From positions 186,001 to 250,000 of the forward strand of contig NZ_SLXS01000004.1 of NCBI RefSeq assembly GCF_004340785.1: a DNA stretch of 64,000 bases, in the 5' to 3' direction. The position numbers and the translations under genes were made by a program. The DNA is from Tumebacillus sp. BK434. GTDB lineage: Bacteria; Bacillota; Bacilli; Tumebacillales; Tumebacillaceae. The notes below the pieces were generated by a model, which did not search any database, was not told where the DNA came from, and saw only the letters and a list, made by a program, of their open reading frames with translations. This document shows positions 44,915 to 55,217 of the stretch, piece after piece; within the stretch, counting starts at the first letter, position 1, and each line of letters begins with the position of its first letter.

Positions 44915-46429
44915 GTGCGCATCAGCATCGATCTTGGCAACCTGAATTACCAGCGAGAAACAAGCCGGCTGACCCGCCTGTTTTATGAAGAGGACGAAGT
45001 GGTCTTCGATCAGCAGGAGGCGGCCGCGATCTATATAACGCTTCGGCTGACCGGGCAAGGAGAAAACAGCGTCTGTGCCCGCGCCGAACTGTATGACAAG
45101 CAGAGCGGCGCGCGCTACGTGAGCGAACACCGTCGCAGCGTCACGCCGCCGGGCGAGACGGCGCTGAAAAAGCGCAGCAAGCAGGCGGTGCTGTGGGTGC
45201 TGCACGACGTGTTGGAGCAATTGAGCGGTGAGCACCAGCCGTGGGGTATCCTGACCGGGGTGCGCCCGATGAAGGTCGTGCACAACATGATCGAAGCAGG
45301 GAAGAGCGCCGCGCATATTCGCAGCGAACTGCAGGAGCAGTACCTGATCTCGCCGGAGCGCATCGATCTGCTGCTAGAGATCGCCGACGTGCAGCTTTTG
45401 ACGATGCCCGACCTGTATCAGATCGACAAGCAGGTCTCCTTGTACATCGGCATCCCGTTTTGCCCGACACACTGCGCGTACTGCACGTTCCCGGCCTATT
45501 CGATGGAGGACAAGGCGACCTATGCGCCGTCGTTCCTCGACGCTTTGGAGCGCGAATTTGCCCGGGTCGGGGCCTTTTTGCACGAATACTCGATCCCGGT
45601 GACCAGCGTCTACCTCGGAGGCGGCACGCCGACCTCCCTGCAGGCGCCGGAGCTGACCCGCGTCTTTGAAGCGCTCTACCGCCACATTCCCGACGCGGAC
45701 AAGTGGCGCGAGTTCAGCGTGGAAGCGGGCCGCCCGGACACGATCACGCCGGAGCGCGTGGAAGTGATGCGCAAGTACGGCGTGAACCGCATCTCGGTCA
45801 ATCCGCAGACGTTTAAAGCGGAGACGTTGAAAACGATCGGGCGGGGACACACGCCGAACATCGTCGACAAGCGGTTCCATCTGGTCAAAGCGGCCGGGTT
45901 TGAAAACATCAACATGGACATGATCCTCGGGCTCCCCGGCGAATCGGTGGCAGATGTGCGCCACACGCGCGACCGGATCGAAGCTCTGATGCCCGATTCG
46001 GTCACCGTGCATACGATGTCGTTCAAGCGCACATCAGACGTGACGAAGGAAAAGGATGCCTACGACATCCCGCACACGCAGGCCGTCCGGCAGATGATGC
46101 AGGAGACGTCCGCCTGGGCACGGGGCTTAGGGTATCACCCGTACTATGTGTACCGGCAAAAAGACATCTTGGGCAACCTCGAAAATGTCGGCTACGCGCA
46201 GCGCGGCAAAGACTCGATCTACAACATCGCGATCATGGAAGAGCGCCAGACGATCATCGGGCTTGGCGGCGGCGCGTCGACCAAGCTGTACAAAAAGGGC
46301 GAATTCTTAGGTCACATCTACAATGCCAAAGAACCGAAAGCATACGTGGATTCGGTGGATCATACGACCGACAAAAAGCTGAACAAACTCCGCGAACTGT
46401 TTACGGAGACCGCGATGCCCCGTTCGTAG
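44915..46429 (+). CDS. hemZ: coproporphyrinogen dehydrogenase-like radical SAM protein HemZ
   Basis: This 504-residue protein has an N-terminal extension of ~160 residues, then the radical SAM motif CPTHCAYC (Cys183, Cys187, Cys190) and the HemN-like GGGTPTSL block. This matches HemZ of Bacillus, which carries out oxygen-independent oxidative decarboxylation of coproporphyrinogen III or a related step. The GTG start has GGAGGTG upstream. The stop lies inside the terminator that follows. Confidence 0.9.
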   Translation: MRISIDLGNLNYQRETSRLTRLFYEEDEVVFDQQEAAAIYITLRLTGQGENSVCARAELYDKQSGARYVSEHRRSVTPPGETALKKRSKQAVLWVLHDVLEQLSGEHQPWGILTGVRPMKVVHNMIEAGKSAAHIRSELQEQYLISPERIDLLLEIADVQLLTMPDLYQIDKQVSLYIGIPFCPTHCAYCTFPAYSMEDKATYAPSFLDALEREFARVGAFLHEYSIPVTSVYLGGGTPTSLQAPELTRVFEALYRHIPDADKWREFSVEAGRPDTITPERVEVMRKYGVNRISVNPQTFKAETLKTIGRGHTPNIVDKRFHLVKAAGFENINMDMILGLPGESVADVRHTRDRIEALMPDSVTVHTMSFKRTSDVTKEKDAYDIPHTQAVRQMMQETSAWARGLGYHPYYVYRQKDILGNLENVGYAQRGKDSIYNIAIMEERQTIIGLGGGASTKLYKKGEFLGHIYNAKEPKAYVDSVDHTTDKKLNKLRELFTETAMPRS

Positions 46430-46447
46430 TGGAACGGGGTTTTCTTT
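46418..46447 (+). terminator. terminator of hemZ
   Basis: CCCCGTTC/GAACGGGG hairpin around the stop codon, then TTTTCTTTT. Confidence 0.8.
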
Positions 46448-46511
46448 TGTGAAATCTGCTTTTATGTTAGACTGGAAGTTAGCAAATACTGGCGAAGTAG
46501 GGGAACGTGTT

Positions 46512-48089
46512 ATGTCTGCAAAAAAGGGATTGGCAGCCGGCGCACTTTCATTGGCTGCAGCGGGTCTGATTTCGAAGATTCTTGGGGTTGTCTATATCGT
46601 ACCGTTTCAGAATATGGCGAAGGATTATGCGATGGGCCTGTACCAGAACGCCTATGCGATCTATGTGGTGATGCTGACGTTGGCGACCGCCGGCGTGCCG
46701 CTGGCGATCTCGAAATTGGTCTCGGAAAAAAACGCCTTGCGCGACTATGCGGGGGCGGATCAAATCTACCGCGTGGGGGCGCGGTTTTTGGCGTTGGCCG
46801 GGGTGATCGTCTTCGCTGTGCTGATGCTGCTCGGCGGCTGGATCGGCATCTGGATGGGGAACTATCACAGCTCGACGGCGATCCGGGCACTGGCATTTGC
46901 GCTGCTCGTCGTGCCGCTGCTGGCGGCGATGCGCGGCTACATTCAAGGGCATCAGGAGATGGCCGTCTCCGGCAACTCGCAGGTGGTCGAGCAGCTGATC
47001 CGGGTGACGGTGATCCTGCTCGGTGTGTTTATCGCCGTCCGCCTGGGCGCTGAAGCGCGCGTGACGGCTGCGGTGGCGACGTTCGCTTCGGTGCTCGGGG
47101 CGTTCGTTTCGCTGCTCTATCTCGGCAAGCATGTGGTCAGGCAAAGGCGCGAGAATCGGAAAAAGTACCTGCGCGCCTCCTCGGAGCCGAACAAGGTCGT
47201 GTTGCGTCGCCTGCTGAAAGTGGCGATCCCGATCTCTTTGTCCTCGATGGTGCTGCCGCTGTCGCAGATGCTCGACGCTTTTACGATCACCAACCTGCTG
47301 ATGTTCGGCTTCGACTGGACCAAGGAGCTGGCGACGTCCGAGTTTGGCGTGTATACGGCGCGCGCCTTGCGCCTGATCGCCTTGCCGCTGTCGCTGGCCG
47401 TGGCGATCGGATTGTCGCTGATGCCGGCGATCTCGGAAGCGATCGCCCAGAAGAACCTCAAGCTGCGCAACGACCGCGTGGTGATGGCGTTTCGCCTGAC
47501 CTCCTTTTTCGCCTTCCCGACAGCTGTGGGGCTGTACGTGCTGGCAGGTCCGATCGACATCGCCCTGTTCACCGACCTGAAAGGGGCCGATACGATCGCC
47601 GCGATCTCGTGGATGGCGATCTTCTCGTCTTATGAGCTGGTCTGCGCCTATATCCTGCAGGCGATGGGCTATATGTACATGCCGATCCGCAACATGTTTG
47701 CCGGTCTCGGTTTGAAATTGATCCTGCTGATCTTCCTCGTGCCGAAGTTCGGAATCTTGGGTGCCGGCTTGGCTGCGGTGATCGGGTATGTGCTGTCTTC
47801 CGGCCTGAACTTTGCGGCGGTGAAGCGTTTGGCGGAGATCCCGCTGTCGTACTACTCGCTGTTCGGCAAGCCGCTGCTCTCGTCGGTCGTGATGGGCGTC
47901 GTCGTCTGGATGCTGACCCGGATTCCGCTCGATGTGATCATTCCCTGGCCGCGCATCGCGAGCCTCGTGCTCGTCATGCTCGGCGGCGCGGTCGGCGCGG
48001 CGGTGTTTGGCGTGCTGATGTTCGTGCAAAAAGGCATCACCAAGGAAGAGCTGCGCCGGATGCCGGGAGTGAAGCGCTTTGTCCGCTAG
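46512..48089 (+). CDS. SpoVB/MurJ-like polysaccharide flippase
   Basis: This 525-residue MOP-superfamily membrane protein has about 14 predicted helices. It opens with GAAGLISKILGVVYIVPF, a layout typical of the SpoVB/YtgP/MurJ group that moves lipid-linked wall or polysaccharide precursors across the membrane. SpoVB acts in spore cortex synthesis, but assignment to SpoVB rather than YtgP needs a tree. ATG at 46512 has AGGGG 8 bases before it. It overlaps the following MFS gene by 11 bases. Confidence 0.85.
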   Translation: MSAKKGLAAGALSLAAAGLISKILGVVYIVPFQNMAKDYAMGLYQNAYAIYVVMLTLATAGVPLAISKLVSEKNALRDYAGADQIYRVGARFLALAGVIVFAVLMLLGGWIGIWMGNYHSSTAIRALAFALLVVPLLAAMRGYIQGHQEMAVSGNSQVVEQLIRVTVILLGVFIAVRLGAEARVTAAVATFASVLGAFVSLLYLGKHVVRQRRENRKKYLRASSEPNKVVLRRLLKVAIPISLSSMVLPLSQMLDAFTITNLLMFGFDWTKELATSEFGVYTARALRLIALPLSLAVAIGLSLMPAISEAIAQKNLKLRNDRVVMAFRLTSFFAFPTAVGLYVLAGPIDIALFTDLKGADTIAAISWMAIFSSYELVCAYILQAMGYMYMPIRNMFAGLGLKLILLIFLVPKFGILGAGLAAVIGYVLSSGLNFAAVKRLAEIPLSYYSLFGKPLLSSVVMGVVVWMLTRIPLDVIIPWPRIASLVLVMLGGAVGAAVFGVLMFVQKGITKEELRRMPGVKRFVR

Positions 48090-49323
48090 CTATGCCGATC
48101 TGCTAAAAGTGCGCAACTACCGCCTGCTCTTCTCCGGGCAGGTGCTCTCCCAGCTTGGCGATGCGATCTACGAGGTCGGCATCGTCTGGCTGGTCTATCA
48201 GATGACGAGCTCGGCCGCCGCCTTGAGCTGGCTCGTGCTCTGCCAGACGCTGCCATTTCTCGTGCTCGGGCTGCTCGCAGGCGCTTATGTCGACCGCTGG
48301 GACCGCAAGCGGACGATGATCGTCACCGATGCCTTGCGCGCGGTGGCGGTGCTCTATCTGGCGGTCCGCTACGGGCTCGGGAACCTTGCAGTGTGGGAAG
48401 TGTGCATCGTCGCAGCGCTGCTCACCTCGGCCCGGGCCTTTTTTCATCCCTCGCTGCGGGCGATTCTGCCGCAGATGCTGCCGCGCGAAGATCTGCTGCT
48501 CGCCAACGCGCTGTCAGAAAGCGCCAAGCGTATTTGCAAAGTCGGCGGCATGCTGCTCGGCGGCGTCTTGATGGCGTGGGGGCGGGCGGACGTGATGCTG
48601 TGGCTGAACGTGGCGAGCTTCCTGCTGTCGCTGTGGACAGTCTGGCTGATCCTGCTGCCAAAAGCGGAGCGCGAGACTTCGGGGCGGTCGGCCGGCACGA
48701 TCTTTCAAGACATTCGCTCGGCCGGGAGGGAAATTTCCCGGGAAAAGTCGGTTTTGGCGGCGATCCTGTTGTCTTCGTGCGGCCTGATCGCGTCGGCCGG
48801 GATGATCAAGATCGGCCTGCCCTTGTTGGCGGGGGAAGGGCTCGGCGGCGAAGGGGATGCGTACGGACTGCTGATGGCCTGCTTCTCGGTCGGCATGTTT
48901 CTGTCGGCCGCACTGATGAAGCAGCTGTCCCGCCTAAAGCTGCTCACCCTCGTTGCGCTGGGCTGGCTCATGTACGGCGCAGCGTTTGGCGGTTTGGCAC
49001 TGACCCCGCCGCTCTTGCTTTGCTGCCTGCTGGTCGGGCTGACCGGCTTTGCCCATTTTCTGACCGACATTCCGGTGACGACGATCATCCAGCAGCAGAT
49101 GCCTCTGACGCGCATGTCGGCCTGCCAGAGCATCTGGGCGACTGCGTCGTTCGGCTCAGAGTCGCTCGGCGTGGCGGTGGCCGGACCGCTGCTCGGGCTG
49201 TTGACGGTGACGGCCGGGTTTACGGCGGCCGGCGGAATTTTATTTGTGCTGGGACTTCTGCCGCTGATAAAACTTCGCAACGATGGGCAAAATAAGCTTG
49301 ACAGACGATCCTTGGCTGAGTAA
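48079..49323 (+). CDS. MFS transporter
   Basis: This 414-residue protein has twelve likely helices and the MFS loop motif GAYVDRWDRKR after helix 2. It is of the same MFS_3-like class as the NRPS-linked exporter near 9000. TTG start with GGGAG upstream, overlapping the flippase 3' end by 11 bases. Its substrate is unknown. The promoter of the hisS leader lies inside its last codons. Confidence 0.85.
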   Translation: MSASYADLLKVRNYRLLFSGQVLSQLGDAIYEVGIVWLVYQMTSSAAALSWLVLCQTLPFLVLGLLAGAYVDRWDRKRTMIVTDALRAVAVLYLAVRYGLGNLAVWEVCIVAALLTSARAFFHPSLRAILPQMLPREDLLLANALSESAKRICKVGGMLLGGVLMAWGRADVMLWLNVASFLLSLWTVWLILLPKAERETSGRSAGTIFQDIRSAGREISREKSVLAAILLSSCGLIASAGMIKIGLPLLAGEGLGGEGDAYGLLMACFSVGMFLSAALMKQLSRLKLLTLVALGWLMYGAAFGGLALTPPLLLCCLLVGLTGFAHFLTDIPVTTIIQQQMPLTRMSACQSIWATASFGSESLGVAVAGPLLGLLTVTAGFTAAGGILFVLGLLPLIKLRNDGQNKLDRRSLAE

Positions 49324-49326
49324 GAT
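49298..49326 (+). promoter_or_regulatory. sigma-A promoter of the hisS-aspS T-box leader
   Basis: TTGACA, a 17-base spacer and TAAGAT. The -10 box overlaps the stop codon of the MFS gene (TAA at 49321-49323). Confidence 0.75.
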
Positions 49327-49332
49327 TACTCT

Positions 49333-49619
49333 TAATTCAATCCCACGAGATCCAGCGAAAGGGCCCAGTAGTTGAGGACCCGCCTAGTCAGAGAGGAGAC
49401 ACCGCGGCTGAAAGTGTCTCTCTAGCGCAGCCTTGATGAATGACCCCCTGGAGGACCCCCTGCGAAACTTTTGCCGGCAAGAGCGGTAGCAGGGCGGCGT
49501 GACCGGACGTTACCCGGCGAGTGGAAGCTGGCTTTTTGGCAGCTTCAAATAGGGTGGTACCACGGGAAGTCACAGCTCTCGTCCCTAAGCGATATGCGCT
49601 TAGGGACGGGAGCTTTTTT
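49333..49619 (+). promoter_or_regulatory. T-box leader of hisS-aspS
   Basis: The leader has stem I features (CAGTAG near 49366, CAGAGAG near 49389), a likely specifier region around GAATGACCCC (49438-49447), and the 14-base T-box AGGGTGGTACCACG at 49551-49564. A terminator hairpin follows at 49574-49619. The most natural specifier is GAC (Asp), fitting an operon that contains aspS. The discriminator-binding UGGU would pair with G73 of tRNA(Asp) only by wobble, so the codon call is tentative. Confidence 0.92.
49574..49619 (+). terminator. T-box terminator
   Basis: An 18-bp stem beginning AGCTCTCGTCCCTAAGCG is followed by TTTTTT. The 5' arm is near the T-box sequence, as needed for the antiterminator switch. 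Confidence 0.9.
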
Positions 49620-49671
49620 CTTTTCTCGATTTCGCAAGCTGTTCAAGTACGTATGAGGAGGCACGTCCCCT

Positions 49672-50922
<1,251 letters not shown>

Positions 50923-50951
50923 CCTGAACGGCTAAACAGGGGGAACCAACC

Positions 50952-52787
50952 ATGACTGAACAGCAAACACTGTATCGCACGCACCGCGCGGGCGAACTTC
51001 GCAAAGAACACGTCGGCCAGACGGTCGTCCTGACCGGCTGGGTGCAGCGCCGCCGCGACCTCGGCAACCTGATCTTCATCGACCTGCGCGACCGATCCGG
51101 GTATGCCCAAGCGGTGTTCGAGCCGACGGAGAGCCCGGCGAGCCAAACGCTGATGGCGCAAGGTGACAAACTGCGCAGCGAATATGTAGTCGCGGTCGAA
51201 GGCGTGGTGGCGGAGCGCGGGGAAGGCGCGGTCAACACGAAGATCCCGACCGGCGAGATCGAAGTCAAAGTCACGAAAGTCGAGATCCTGAACGCGGCGA
51301 AAAACACGCCGTTCTACATTCAGGACGGCATCGATGTCGATGAGAATCTGCGTCTGAAATACCGCTACCTCGACCTGCGCCGCGCGGAGATGCAGAAGAT
51401 CTTCCTGCTCCGCTCGAAAGTGTCGACCTACCTGCGCAACTTCATGGACCAGAACTCCTTCATCGAAGTGGAGACCCCGATTCTGACCAAATCGACGCCG
51501 GAAGGGGCGCGCGACTACCTGGTGCCGTCCCGCGTACACCCGGGCGAATTCTACGCCCTGCCGCAGTCGCCGCAGCTGTTCAAGCAGCTCTTGATGGTCT
51601 CCGGCTTCGAGCGTTACTACCAGATCGCGCGCTGCTTCCGCGATGAAGACCTGCGTGCAGACCGCCAGCCGGAATTCACCCAGCTCGACATCGAGCAGTC
51701 CTTCCTGTCGATGGAGCAGTTCCAAGAGATGATCGAAGAGATGATGACCGGCGTGTTCCAAGCGACGATGAACGTGGAAATCCCGCGTCCGTTCCCACGC
51801 ATCACCTACCGGGAAGCGATGGCGCGCTACGGTTCCGACAAGCCGGACATCCGCTTCGGACTCGAATTGCAAGACCTGACTAAGCAGGTGCGCGGCTCCG
51901 GCTTCAAAGTGTTTAACATGGCGATCGAGAACGGCGGCGAAGTGAAATGCATCGTGGCGCCGGGCTGCGCGGGCTACTCCCGCAAGCAGATCGACGAGTT
52001 GGAAGCGTTCGTCAAGCGCTACGGAGCGAAAGGCATGGCCTGGATCGCCGTGCAGGAAGAAGGCGTGAAATCGCCGATCGCCAAGTTCTTCTCCGAAGAG
52101 GAAATGGCGGCGATCATCACCAAGGCGGGCGCGCAAAAAGGCGACCTGCTGCTCTTCGCAGCCGACAGCAAGAAAGTGGTCGCCGACTCGCTGGGCGCAC
52201 TGCGCTCCAAGCTCGCCCGCGAGCTCGGCCTGATCGACGACAGCGTGTTTAAGTTCATCTGGGTCACCGAGTTCCCGCTGCTTGAGCATGACGAAGAAGC
52301 GAACCGATACGTCGCAGCGCACCATCCGTTCACCATGCCGATGGAAGAAGACCTGCACCTGCTGGAAACCGACCCGGCCAACGTCCGCGCCAAAGCGTAC
52401 GACCTCGCCTTGAACGGCTTTGAGATCGGAGGCGGCTCGATGCGGATCTTCCGCCGTGAGATCCAGGAGCGCATGTTCCAGGCGCTGGGCTTCTCGACGG
52501 AAGAAGCGTGGGAGCAGTTCGGCTTCCTGCTCGAAGCGTTCGAATACGGCACCCCGCCGCACGGCGGCATCGCGTTTGGCCTCGACCGCCTGATCATGAT
52601 CATGGCCGGCCGCCAGTCCCTGCGCGACACCATCGCCTTCCCGAAAACGTCGTCCGCGTCCGACCTGATGACCCAGGCGCCGTCGCCGGTCGTCACCGAG
52701 CAGCTCGACACCCTGCACATCGCCTTGGGCGGGAAAGCACTGTCCGGCGTAGAAACGCAAGAGACTGCAGACACAGAAACAAAATAG
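50952..52787 (+). CDS. aspS: aspartyl-tRNA synthetase
   Basis: This 611-residue bacterial-type AspRS has an N-terminal OB-fold anticodon-binding domain ([22 protein letters not shown]), catalytic motifs 1-3 (motif 2 with [18 protein letters not shown], motif 3 with [10 protein letters not shown]) and the bacterial insertion domain between them. Length is normal. SD GGGGGA precedes the start. Second gene of the T-box operon. Confidence 0.96.
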   Translation: MTEQQTLYRTHRAGELRKEHVGQTVVLTGWVQRRRDLGNLIFIDLRDRSGYAQAVFEPTESPASQTLMAQGDKLRSEYVVAVEGVVAERGEGAVNTKIPTGEIEVKVTKVEILNAAKNTPFYIQDGIDVDENLRLKYRYLDLRRAEMQKIFLLRSKVSTYLRNFMDQNSFIEVETPILTKSTPEGARDYLVPSRVHPGEFYALPQSPQLFKQLLMVSGFERYYQIARCFRDEDLRADRQPEFTQLDIEQSFLSMEQFQEMIEEMMTGVFQATMNVEIPRPFPRITYREAMARYGSDKPDIRFGLELQDLTKQVRGSGFKVFNMAIENGGEVKCIVAPGCAGYSRKQIDELEAFVKRYGAKGMAWIAVQEEGVKSPIAKFFSEEEMAAIITKAGAQKGDLLLFAADSKKVVADSLGALRSKLARELGLIDDSVFKFIWVTEFPLLEHDEEANRYVAAHHPFTMPMEEDLHLLETDPANVRAKAYDLALNGFEIGGGSMRIFRREIQERMFQALGFSTEEAWEQFGFLLEAFEYGTPPHGGIAFGLDRLIMIMAGRQSLRDTIAFPKTSSASDLMTQAPSPVVTEQLDTLHIALGGKALSGVETQETADTETK

Positions 52788-52811
52788 TTCCTGGGAACTA
52801 AGTGAATTTTC

Positions 52812-52841
52812 TTGCAACTCCTTAAATGGATGTGCTACTAT
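52812..52841 (+). promoter_or_regulatory. promoter of 6S RNA
   Basis: TTGCAA, an 18-base spacer and TACTAT, about 7 bases before the predicted 6S 5' end. Confidence 0.6.
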
Positions 52842-52847
52842 CAAGTC

Positions 52848-53068
52848 AGAAGAATTGAAGTTGTTCATCCAAAGAACCCTCCAATGTTGGTGATTGTCTT
52901 TCGTTTTGATCCAACATTACCTACAAGGGATGCACGAGAGTCGCTGATGGGTGTGCGAGCCGCCGACATCATGTCGAGGCGGATTACCGATATCAGAACT
53001 GGCAACCCACCTGCGCGAGCGGGTTCAAAACAATGGTAACACGGCTGCGAGGGGTTCTTTGACTTCAT
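52848..53068 (+). ncRNA. ssrS: 6S RNA
   Basis: This non-coding stretch after aspS folds as a long rod. The closing stem pairs GAAGT and AAAGAACCCT (52857-52880) with AGGGGTTCTTT and ACTTC (53050-53066). Inside are an AATGTTGG/CCAACATT helix and a CCGCCGACA hairpin around a large central bubble. A promoter precedes it and a terminator follows. 6S RNA binds sigma-A RNA polymerase in stationary phase. Its place after aspS matches that of B. subtilis bsrA, as I recall. Confidence 0.85.
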
Positions 53069-53075
53069 GATCGAC

Positions 53076-53107
53076 AAACCCGGCTCTTTTTCAGAGTCGG
53101 GTTTTTC
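53076..53107 (+). terminator. terminator of 6S RNA
   Basis: AAACCCG/CGGGTTT stem with an inner CTCT/AGAG pairing, then five T. Confidence 0.8.
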
Positions 53108-53168
53108 TGCGTCTTGGCATATGATATAGTAACGGATAGAAAATCTATACAGTGGGAAGTGTTTTGAA

Positions 53169-53918
53169 GTGATCGAATTGAAAAGTCAAGCTGAGATTGC
53201 AGTGATCCGCGAGGCCGGCCGCATTATTGCAGAGTGCCACCGCGAGATCAAAAAGCTGATTCGCCCCGGCATCACCACGATGGAGATCAATGATTTTGTC
53301 GACGCCTACATGCGCAGCAAAAACGCAGTCCCGGCCCAGATCGGCTACAACGGCTACCAGTATGCGACCTGCGCGTCGGTCAACGACGTGGTCTGCCACG
53401 GGTTCCCTACTAAATACACGCTGCAAGACGGCGACATCGTCACCATCGACATGGTGGCGCTGCTCGACGGACTGCATGCCGACTCGGCGTGGAGCTATGC
53501 GGTCGGCAACGTGTCGGATGAGGCGCAGAAACTGCTCGATGTCACGCATGACTGCCTGTTCAAAGGGATCGAGCAGTCGGTCGTCGGCAACCGCATCGGC
53601 GACATCTCGAACGCGATTCAAGTCTATGCCGAAGGGCTCGGCTATTCGGTCGTGCGCGAATACATCGGCCACGGCATCGGGCGCAAGATGCACGAGGAAC
53701 CGCAGGTGCCGCACTACGGCCCGGCCGGACGCGGCCCGCGCCTGCGTGAAGGCATGGTCTTCACCATCGAGCCGATGATCAACATCGGCAAGCATCACGT
53801 CACGCTTGATGAAAAAGACGGCTGGACGGTGCGCACCGCCGACGGCTCCTTGACCACGCAATATGAACATACGATCGCAATTACCGCCGACGGTCCGCAG
53901 ATCATGACCGTGCTGTAA
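53169..53918 (+). CDS. map: type I methionine aminopeptidase
   Basis: This 249-residue enzyme has the M24 metal ligands in order: Asp in TIDMVALLDG, Asp in HADSAWSY, His in GHGIGR, Glu in FTIEPM and Glu in QYEHTI. It removes the initiator Met. It is not next to ribosomal-protein or secY genes, where the main copy usually lies, so this may be a second copy. GTG start. SD-like GGGAAG is upstream. A strong terminator follows. Confidence 0.92.
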   Translation: MIELKSQAEIAVIREAGRIIAECHREIKKLIRPGITTMEINDFVDAYMRSKNAVPAQIGYNGYQYATCASVNDVVCHGFPTKYTLQDGDIVTIDMVALLDGLHADSAWSYAVGNVSDEAQKLLDVTHDCLFKGIEQSVVGNRIGDISNAIQVYAEGLGYSVVREYIGHGIGRKMHEEPQVPHYGPAGRGPRLREGMVFTIEPMINIGKHHVTLDEKDGWTVRTADGSLTTQYEHTIAITADGPQIMTVL

Positions 53919-53927
53919 TGATAATTT

Positions 53928-53957
53928 GAGTGATGGTAAATACCATCACTCATTTTT
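53928..53957 (+). terminator. terminator of map
   Basis: Near-perfect GAGTGATGGTA/TACCATCACTC hairpin followed by ATTTTT. Confidence 0.85.
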
Positions 53958-54046
53958 CATTTCACTATATGTTTTTAACTCCTTTTCCGATATAATAGTT
54001 TTAACTAGAATAGAGTAAATTTTCGGGCAAAGGAGTTTGTGAGAAG

Positions 54047-55096
54047 ATGAGAATCGATATGCGCAGTGATACGATGACCCAGCCGACGGAAGCGATGCGA
54101 AAGGCGATGTATGAGGCGGAAGTGGGGGACGTGAACGCGTTCGAAGACCCGACCGTGCTGAAGCTGGAGGAGATGGCAGCGGAACGTCTGGGCAAAGAAG
54201 CGGCGCTGCTCGTCACCTCCGGGACGCAGGGCAATCAGGTGGCGATCCTCTCTCAGACGCAGCGCGGCGATGAGATCATCGTCGAGGCGTCGTCGCACAT
54301 CGTCATGCTCGAAGGCGCGGCCCAATGCGTGCTCGCAGGCGTCCAGCCCCGTCAGATACCGGGTGTGCGCGGCGTGATGAACCCGGCGGATGTCAAAGCG
54401 GCGATCCGTCCGTTCCTCGATCCGCACTATCCGAAGTCGGCGATGATCTGCGTGGAGAACACGCACAACTTCCACGGCGGCGCGATCGTGCCCAATGAGA
54501 ACCTCGCCGCGCTGCAGGAGATCGCTAAGGAGCACAGCCTGCGCATGCACATGGACGGGGCGCGCGTGTTTAACGCAGCGGTCGCGCAGGGCATTCCGGT
54601 CAGCGAGATCACTCAATACGTCGATACGGTCCAAGTCTGCTTCACCAAGGGGCTGAGCGCTCCGATCGGCTCGATCCTCGCCGGCGACAAAGAGACGATC
54701 AACACGGCCCGCCACTGGCGCAAGCGCCTCGGCGGCACGCTCCGTCAAGCGGGTGTCGTGGCCGCTCCGATGATCGTTTCGCTGACCGAGATGGTCGACC
54801 GCCTGGCGGAAGACCATGCCAATGCGAGACTGCTCGCCGAAGGGCTCGCCAACATCGAAGGCGTGGAGATCGATGTGGATGACATCGACACGAACATGGT
54901 CTACTTCTCGATGAAGGAAGACAGCCCGATCACGATGCGCGACCTCGTGATCGGCTGCTATCACGAAGGGGTGCTCGGCGGGATGATGACCCCGACGCAG
55001 ATCCGTTTCGTCACGCACAAAGACATCACGACCGCCGACATTCACAAGGCGCTGGAAGTGATCAACCGCGTTGCCAAAAGCAAAGTGACCGCCTAA
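54047..55096 (+). CDS. low-specificity L-threonine aldolase-like protein (copy 1)
   Basis: This is a 349-residue fold-type I PLP enzyme with the threonine-aldolase pattern DMRSDTMTQPT at the N-terminus, HMDGARVFNAA and the Schiff-base Lys201 in QVCFTKGLSAPIGS. It splits L-threonine/allo-threonine to glycine and acetaldehyde, or runs in reverse to make beta-hydroxy amino acids. It is followed by a close paralogue with its own leader, which suggests a tandem duplication. An A-rich site (AAAGGAG) precedes the ATG. Confidence 0.9.
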   Translation: MRIDMRSDTMTQPTEAMRKAMYEAEVGDVNAFEDPTVLKLEEMAAERLGKEAALLVTSGTQGNQVAILSQTQRGDEIIVEASSHIVMLEGAAQCVLAGVQPRQIPGVRGVMNPADVKAAIRPFLDPHYPKSAMICVENTHNFHGGAIVPNENLAALQEIAKEHSLRMHMDGARVFNAAVAQGIPVSEITQYVDTVQVCFTKGLSAPIGSILAGDKETINTARHWRKRLGGTLRQAGVVAAPMIVSLTEMVDRLAEDHANARLLAEGLANIEGVEIDVDDIDTNMVYFSMKEDSPITMRDLVIGCYHEGVLGGMMTPTQIRFVTHKDITTADIHKALEVINRVAKSKVTA

Positions 55097-55108
55097 GCAG
55101 ATTCGCGA

Positions 55109-55135
55109 AGCCATCCTGACGGGATGGCTTTTTTC
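55109..55135 (+). terminator. terminator between the two aldolase genes
   Basis: AGCCATCC/GGATGGCT stem with a TGAC loop and six T. Confidence 0.85.
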
Positions 55136-55217
55136 GCGTGTAAAAATAGGTAGCTTTTTCGGGGTATTGCACTATAATAAAAGCAAGTAATCTTCTCGGA
55201 AATGGAGCGTGCACAGC

